A stretch of 7,139 nt of DNA from Minisyncoccota bacterium (lineage in GTDB: Bacteria; Patescibacteriota; Minisyncoccia; Minisyncoccales; Minisyncoccaceae): contig JAQVLU010000005.1 in NCBI GenBank assembly GCA_028703995.1, positions 9,900 to 17,038 of the forward strand, given 5' to 3'. Below the pieces are notes generated by a model, which worked only from the letters and a program-made list of their open reading frames with translations, made no database searches and had not been told where the DNA came from. How positions within the stretch are numbered: position 1 is the first letter of the stretch; each line of letters begins with the position of its first letter. Shown here in pieces: positions 6,102-7,139 of the stretch. The translations under genes were made by a program, and so were the position numbers.

Positions 6102-6640
6102 TGACAAATTCCTTCATAATAATCTTCTAAAAGACAAACATCTTCTTTAATGCTACAAGTTCCAATTTCTGAATCAACCACTCCTCCTCTAATAGCACAA
6201 TATATTTCAGAAGCTGAATTGTATAAACTAATATCTACTCCCCCAATTGGACAATTACCTTGGAATAATGCCCACTCTTCGCATTGTTTATTTTCTTCAA
6301 AAACACAAATACCATATTGTCCGTTAGGTCTGCTATCAAAAGATAATGCTCCTCCATTTTCCGAACAAAAAGTAGAGGCTGGGTTAGCGATACTTGCTTG
6401 ACACTCCCCTTCGTAAGCTATTTCTACTGAAGAAGCCATACAAGCATTAGAATAAGTTTTTCCATCTATTCCACAAACAGGAGCGTACTCCATAGTGCAA
6501 AGCACTTGCTCTTCTTGATTTTGCTCTTGTTGAACTAAAACAGGTTCATCTTTATTTCGCATTTCGGAAAAAGCATACAAAATCCCACCCGCTAAAATTA
6601 AAACAATTAATAAAATAAGATATGTCTTTTGTTTGTTCAT
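6098..6640 (-). CDS. Membrane-anchored or secreted Kazal and DUF333 domain protein
   Basis: The 180-residue protein begins with a basic end and a hydrophobic helix (about 6-24), a signal anchor or uncleaved signal peptide, then a Glu/Gln-rich spacer (about 29-46). A Kazal-type domain follows (48-80): CTMEYAPVCGIDGKTYSNAC, then a final Cys80. By alignment with ovomucoid domains the protease-facing P1 residue would be Met50. Four Kazal cysteines are present; the first and fifth of the classical six are missing, as in many bacterial versions. Next is a DUF333 domain (about 86-130: NPASTFCSENGG, GQYGIC, CEEWALFQGNC). A weaker copy follows at about 142-179, with four more cysteines. All twelve cysteines lie outside the membrane, so disulfides are likely. 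It is the first gene of the unit that continues into ftsK and may inhibit proteases at the cell surface, but this is inferred. Confidence 0.85.
   Translation of the reverse strand: MNKQKTYLILLIVLILAGGILYAFSEMRNKDEPVLVQQEQNQEEQVLCTMEYAPVCGIDGKTYSNACMASSVEIAYEGECQASIANPASTFCSENGGALSFDSRPNGQYGICVFEENKQCEEWALFQGNCPIGGVDISLYNSASEIYCAIRGGVVDSEIGTCSIKEDVCLLEDYYEGICQ
6110..6114 (-). promoter_or_regulatory. Shine-Dalgarno sequence deciding the start of the glutaredoxin-like gene
   Basis: AAGGA lies 8 nt before the ATG at 6101 and only 2 nt before the alternative TTG at 6107. It sits inside the last codons of the Kazal gene. It is the only clear Shine-Dalgarno sequence I found in the window. Confidence 0.55.
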
Positions 6641-6669
6641 GTTTTTATTTTTTATTTATTCTTATCTTA

Positions 6670-6698
6670 ATTGTATTCCAATTAAAATAAAAAATCAA
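6670..6698 (-). promoter_or_regulatory. Promoter of the Kazal-to-80-aa operon, including ftsK
   Basis: On the minus strand the -35 TTGATT (6693-6698) lies 17 bp before the -10 TACAAT (6670-6675, 5 of 6 matches). The expected start near 6663 gives a leader of about 23 nt without a Shine-Dalgarno sequence. No other convincing promoter was seen ahead of ftsK, so this probably drives all five genes. Confidence 0.65.
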
Positions 6699-6703
6699 CA
6701 TAT

Positions 6704-6727
6704 AAAAAAAGAGGGTTTTTAATCCTC
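6704..6727 (-). terminator. Intrinsic terminator after the purC-like gene
   Basis: On the minus strand a GAGG/CCTC stem (6724-6727 with 6711-6714), with two possible inner A-T pairs beyond a mismatch, is followed by seven Ts (6704-6710). The hairpin overlaps the TGA stop of the purC-like gene. The stem is short, so its strength is uncertain. Confidence 0.7.
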
Positions 6728-7139
6728 AAGCAAAAAGCCTTTCAAAGACTGTTTTGTAATTATGAATTACTTCTTCTATCACAGACTCATCAATGTTCTT
6801 AGATTTTTTAATAGGATCTTCGTTTAAAATACGCCTATTTATTTTATCATAAAAACGAGTTGTAGTCGGAGTAATTCCTTCTCCCTTCCAGACAAGTTCA
6901 AAGTTTCCTTCTGTGTTTTTTTCAAGACCAAATTCAAGCCTCGTGTCAAGAACAATTAAATCTTTTCTCTCTGAAAAAGATGACACTTCTTTGTAAATTA
7001 AAATGGAGCTTTTTCTCATCATAAAGTACAAATCTTCCGGAGAAATGTCTTTAATTTCTCGTTCTTTAAGATAAAGAGATAAATATTTTATCGCTTGCTC
7101 TTTTGAACAAGAAGTCCCATTAGTTTTAAGATTAAAGAT
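6726..7139 (-). CDS. purC: SAICAR synthase-like protein (PurC family), C-terminal part
   Basis: The frame is open to the right edge of the window, so the start lies outside; 137 residues are visible. PurC joins aspartate to CAIR in purine synthesis, using ATP. The fragment follows the C-terminal half of PurC: ISPEDLYFMM, a helix, then LIVLDTRLEFGLE (61-73), matching the family signature in which D-x-K-x-EFG is usual; here Lys is Arg. Next comes GEGITPTTTRFYD (86-98), in the place of the family's DE-x-(S/T)-PDSSR-(F/L)-W substrate loop, and a final helix HNYKTVFERLF. The loop has lost the usual acidic pair and the Asp after Pro, so this is a divergent member or a relative with altered chemistry. 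An apparent TTG start at 7031 is not real, because the frame continues upstream with family-like sequence. Confidence 0.62.
   Translation of the reverse strand: MFNLKTNGTSCSKEQAIKYLSLYLKEREIKDISPEDLYFMMRKSSILIYKEVSSFSERKDLIVLDTRLEFGLEKNTEGNFELVWKGEGITPTTTRFYDKINRRILNEDPIKKSKNIDESVIEEVIHNYKTVFERLFA

Noticed and set aside
6102..6107. TTG start at 6107 for the glutaredoxin-like gene
   Set aside because: The ATG at 6101 is better placed: it overlaps the preceding stop as ATGA, has AAGGA at 8 nt, and gives a cleaner signal peptide.
6150..6401. Plus-strand open frame opposite the Kazal/DUF333 gene
   Set aside because: It is antisense to clearly recognisable DUF333 domains and has no promoter or family features.
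7029..7031. TTG at 7031 as the start of the purC-like gene
   Set aside because: The frame stays open to the window edge and the extra 36 residues, including ISPED, fit the PurC family, so the true start is outside the window.
1..7139. tRNA, rRNA, CRISPR array, insertion sequence or prophage genes
   Set aside because: No cloverleaf, conserved rRNA segment, regularly spaced direct repeats, transposase or integrase motifs were seen on either strand.

Overview
The window is AT-rich, tightly packed DNA on the standard bacterial code: TGA is used as a stop in three genes (ends at 6098, 2703 and 6726), which argues against the UGA-as-glycine code of Gracilibacteria and Absconditabacteria. Several traits suggest a Candidate Phyla Radiation (Patescibacteria) genome, perhaps Parcubacteria-like: very short leaders almost without Shine-Dalgarno sequences, an rpsF-ssb-rpsR cluster that ends without rplI, small exported proteins with no obvious match, and a type IV pilin gene. 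This placement is inference; no rRNA is present to test it.

Layout. Positions 1-83 (minus) hold the first 27 codons of a type IV pilin-like gene. It diverges from the plus-strand operon rpsF (S6), ssb and rpsR (S18) at 166-1248, and the two promoters overlap back to back in the gap. A bidirectional terminator at 1251-1279 separates rpsR from the convergent recA (1281-2321, minus), which has its own promoter. Upstream of recA on the minus strand lies a small coiled-coil gene (2408-2659) with its own promoter and terminator. Next comes a five-gene minus-strand unit transcribed from about 6663 down to 2703: an exported Kazal/DUF333 protein, an exported cysteine-free glutaredoxin-like protein, ftsK, an alpha-helical repeat protein and an 80-residue protein. 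The first four genes overlap one another by 4, 14 and 1 nt. At the right edge is the 3' part of a gene resembling SAICAR synthase (purC), closed by its own terminator.

How the genes fit together. The left half is information processing: ribosomal proteins, single-strand DNA binding and recombination. RecA, SSB and FtsK all act in chromosome maintenance and segregation, but they lie in separate transcription units. The most unusual part is the operon that couples two exported proteins to FtsK. One has a Kazal loop very close to ovomucoid inhibitors and twelve exported cysteines. The other has a thioredoxin/glutaredoxin-like pattern in which the redox cysteines are absent. No mobile element, CRISPR array, tRNA or rRNA was seen, and no gap without a gene exceeds 300 bases. 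I did not find a clearly new multi-gene system; the exported pair upstream of ftsK is the best candidate for follow-up.
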